NCBI GenBank assembly: GCA_013139875.1
Contig: WSZY01000009.1
Location: forward strand, 1 to 7,033
Length of the DNA: 7,033 bases
Reading direction: 5' to 3'
Source of the DNA: Mariprofundaceae bacterium
GTDB lineage: Bacteria; Pseudomonadota; Zetaproteobacteria; Mariprofundales; Mariprofundaceae
Part shown: piece by piece, positions 5,291 through 7,033 of the stretch
Numbering within the stretch: the first letter of the stretch is position 1
Layout: each line of letters begins with the position of its first letter
Translations under genes and position numbers: made by a program
Notes under the pieces: generated by a model
What the model saw: the letters and a program-made list of their open reading frames with translations, nothing else
Told to the model about the DNA's origin: nothing
The model's database searches: none

Positions 5291-7033
5291 GTACCTCTTC
5301 CATGAATGAGCGGGAGAAGATCTTCATCCGCCGTCGCCTTGAGGCAGTAGCAGGCCTGGTTGCTGTCGGATTTCTGCTTCTGGCGATTCGTGCAGTTGAT
5401 CTGCACTGGCTGCAGGCCGACAGGCTGCAGGAGATGGCTGACAGACAGCATTTCCGTCAGTTTGAGACATCTGCACCTCGCGGACCCATCATTGACAGAC
5501 ATGGGCGCACACTTTCAGAAAGTATTGAGGTACCCTCAATTGCTGCCATCGCCCGTGAAGTCCCCGACAGGGATATTGCCAGCCTGGCTGATGCACTCGG
5601 TATCAACGAGAAGGTGCTGACCAGAAAACTGAACCGTAGTCAGGGCTTTGTCTGGCTTGCCCGCCAGGTAAGCCCCTCCATAGCGGAAAAGGTGATGGCA
5701 CTTAATATTGAAGGTGTTCGTCAGGAGACCGAGTGGCGACGTTACCACCCGCTTGGTCCTGAAATCGGTCATCTGCTCGGCTTTGTCGGTATCGACGGCG
5801 GCGGTCTTGAAGGTGTGGAGCATAATTTTAACGATACACTTGCAGGAACGCCTGGAGTCAGGCTGGTTCAGCGTGATGCACGCGGCCATTCACTGCCCGG
5901 TGGTATCTGGCTGAAAGATCCGGAGATGGGTAGAACCATTCAACTGTCACTCGACAGCACCATTCAGAGTATCGCCTATGCAGCACTGGCTGATGGCATC
6001 CGCCAGCAGGATGCCAAGGGTGGCTCCGTGGTTGTGATGCGCCCTGAAGATGGTGCCATCATTGCCATGGCCAACTGGCCCGGATTCAACCCCAACAGTT
6101 TCGGCAACCATAAGCCGGGAGAGTGGCGCAACCGCGTGATTACCGACATCTTCGAGCCCGGCTCAGCACTGAAACCGTTTACCATTGCCGCAGCTCTGGG
6201 CTCTGGAAAGTGGAAGCCGGAGTCCCGTGTTTTCTGTGAGAACGGCAAGTATCAGGTTGCTGACTATACCATCCATGATGATCACCAGGAGGGATGGCTT
6301 GACCTGACCGGACTGATTTCGCGCTCCAGTAATATCGGCATTGCCAAGGTCGCACTCGATATCGGCCCCGAGCACCTCTATAACATGCTGACAGGGGTCG
6401 GTTTCGAACGCCGAAGCGGGATCGGATTAAGCGGTGAATCGCCTGGCATCATACCACCCATCGGGCGATGGGGGCCGGTTGAAACCGCCAACATTGCCTT
6501 CGGCCAGGGAATTGCGGTCACGCCGTTGCAGCTTGCAACGGCCTTTTGCGTTTTGGCAAATGGTGGCAACTATGTGACACCAAAACTTCTCGCCGGAGAG
6601 CAGCCGGTCGAAATGCATCGTGTGATGCCTGAAAAAACAGCCCACGCCATCATCTCCATGCTGGAGACCGCAACAGGCCCGGATGGTACCGGAAGCAAGG
6701 CTGTGCCTGCCGGTTATCGGGTAGCAGGCAAGACCGGCACCGCACAGAAACCGAGTTCGGATGGCAGCTATGCCGACGACAGGTTCACCGCCGTATTTGC
6801 CGGCATCGCCCCTGCAGACAATCCCGAGCTTGTGATCATTGTGGTGATCGATGAGCCCCAGAAATCAATCTATGGTGGTCAGGTGGCAGCGCCGGTTTTC
6901 CGTAATATTGTTGCCACGGCACTCCCCTACCTTGGCATCTCACCAACCGAGAACGGGGCGCCGGAGTGGCAGGTGCTGAAAACCTCACTGTCCGACAGTA
7001 GGGAAGTTGCTTCACGGCATTCGCTGATTCGAC
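5287..7033 (+). CDS. ftsI: Peptidoglycan DD-transpeptidase FtsI (PBP3), 3' end cut
   Basis: This class B penicillin-binding protein cross-links septal peptidoglycan in the periplasm, working with FtsW, and is a beta-lactam target. A basic cytoplasmic start (IRRR) precedes one membrane anchor at about 19-36. The pedestal domain opens with APRGPIIDRHGR (63-74). The transpeptidase domain has all three active-site motifs: S293-A-L-K296 in EPGSALKPF with the acylated serine S293, S347-S-N349, and K482-T-G484 in AGKTGTAQK. SALK replaces the more usual STFK-type middle residues, but the catalytic pair is intact. The frame is uninterrupted for 582 codons to the window edge. The E. coli protein is 588 aa, so only a short tail is probably missing, although a C-terminal extension cannot be excluded. 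The ATG overlaps the ftsL stop (ATGA), with AGGTGG at 5274-5279 as ribosome binding site. Confidence 0.95.
   Translation, partial: MSTSSMNEREKIFIRRRLEAVAGLVAVGFLLLAIRAVDLHWLQADRLQEMADRQHFRQFETSAPRGPIIDRHGRTLSESIEVPSIAAIAREVPDRDIASLADALGINEKVLTRKLNRSQGFVWLARQVSPSIAEKVMALNIEGVRQETEWRRYHPLGPEIGHLLGFVGIDGGGLEGVEHNFNDTLAGTPGVRLVQRDARGHSLPGGIWLKDPEMGRTIQLSLDSTIQSIAYAALADGIRQQDAKGGSVVVMRPEDGAIIAMANWPGFNPNSFGNHKPGEWRNRVITDIFEPGSALKPFTIAAALGSGKWKPESRVFCENGKYQVADYTIHDDHQEGWLDLTGLISRSSNIGIAKVALDIGPEHLYNMLTGVGFERRSGIGLSGESPGIIPPIGRWGPVETANIAFGQGIAVTPLQLATAFCVLANGGNYVTPKLLAGEQPVEMHRVMPEKTAHAIISMLETATGPDGTGSKAVPAGYRVAGKTGTAQKPSSDGSYADDRFTAVFAGIAPADNPELVIIVVIDEPQKSIYGGQVAAPVFRNIVATALPYLGISPTENGAPEWQVLKTSLSDSREVASRHSLIR

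Overview
The window looks like a chromosomal housekeeping region of a Gram-negative bacterium. It carries two genes for the lipopolysaccharide inner core (a heptose-7-phosphate kinase and CMP-Kdo synthetase) and the start of a division and cell-wall (dcw) cluster in the order mraZ-rsmH-ftsL-ftsI. Base composition is moderate, with GC-leaning coding sequence and AT-rich spacers, and the protein sequences look proteobacterial. A deep-branching proteobacterium such as a zetaproteobacterium would fit, but that is a guess from style and gene order and cannot be settled from the sequence alone.

Left block, + strand (1-2007): the C-terminal tail of an upstream protein, probably a B12-binding radical SAM enzyme, overlaps by ATGA the start of a stand-alone hldA/rfaE1 kinase. 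A 117-base spacer holding three small stem-loops and a possible 18-codon leader ORF follows, and then kdsB. Together hldA and kdsB supply activated precursors for the two inner-core sugars, heptose and Kdo.

Middle (2038-3267, - strand): nhaA, a Na+/H+ antiporter, is convergent with kdsB and divergent from mraZ. The roughly 355 bases between nhaA and mraZ are AT-rich and hold the outward promoters of both.

Right block, + strand (3532-7033): a sigma70-type promoter with a perfect TTGACA -35 lies inside an array of TGGG-like pentamers with 10-base periodicity. This is the expected operator of the MraZ repressor and implies autoregulation of the cluster. Below it are mraZ, rsmH, ftsL and ftsI, packed with a 1-base gap and then GTGA and ATGA overlaps, which suggests one transcript with translational coupling. 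ftsI runs off the right edge after all three transpeptidase motifs. 

I found no RNA genes, insertion sequences, CRISPR arrays, phage genes or defence genes. The points most worth a second look are the mraZ operator/promoter architecture and the structured spacer in front of kdsB; nothing here clearly amounts to an undescribed system.
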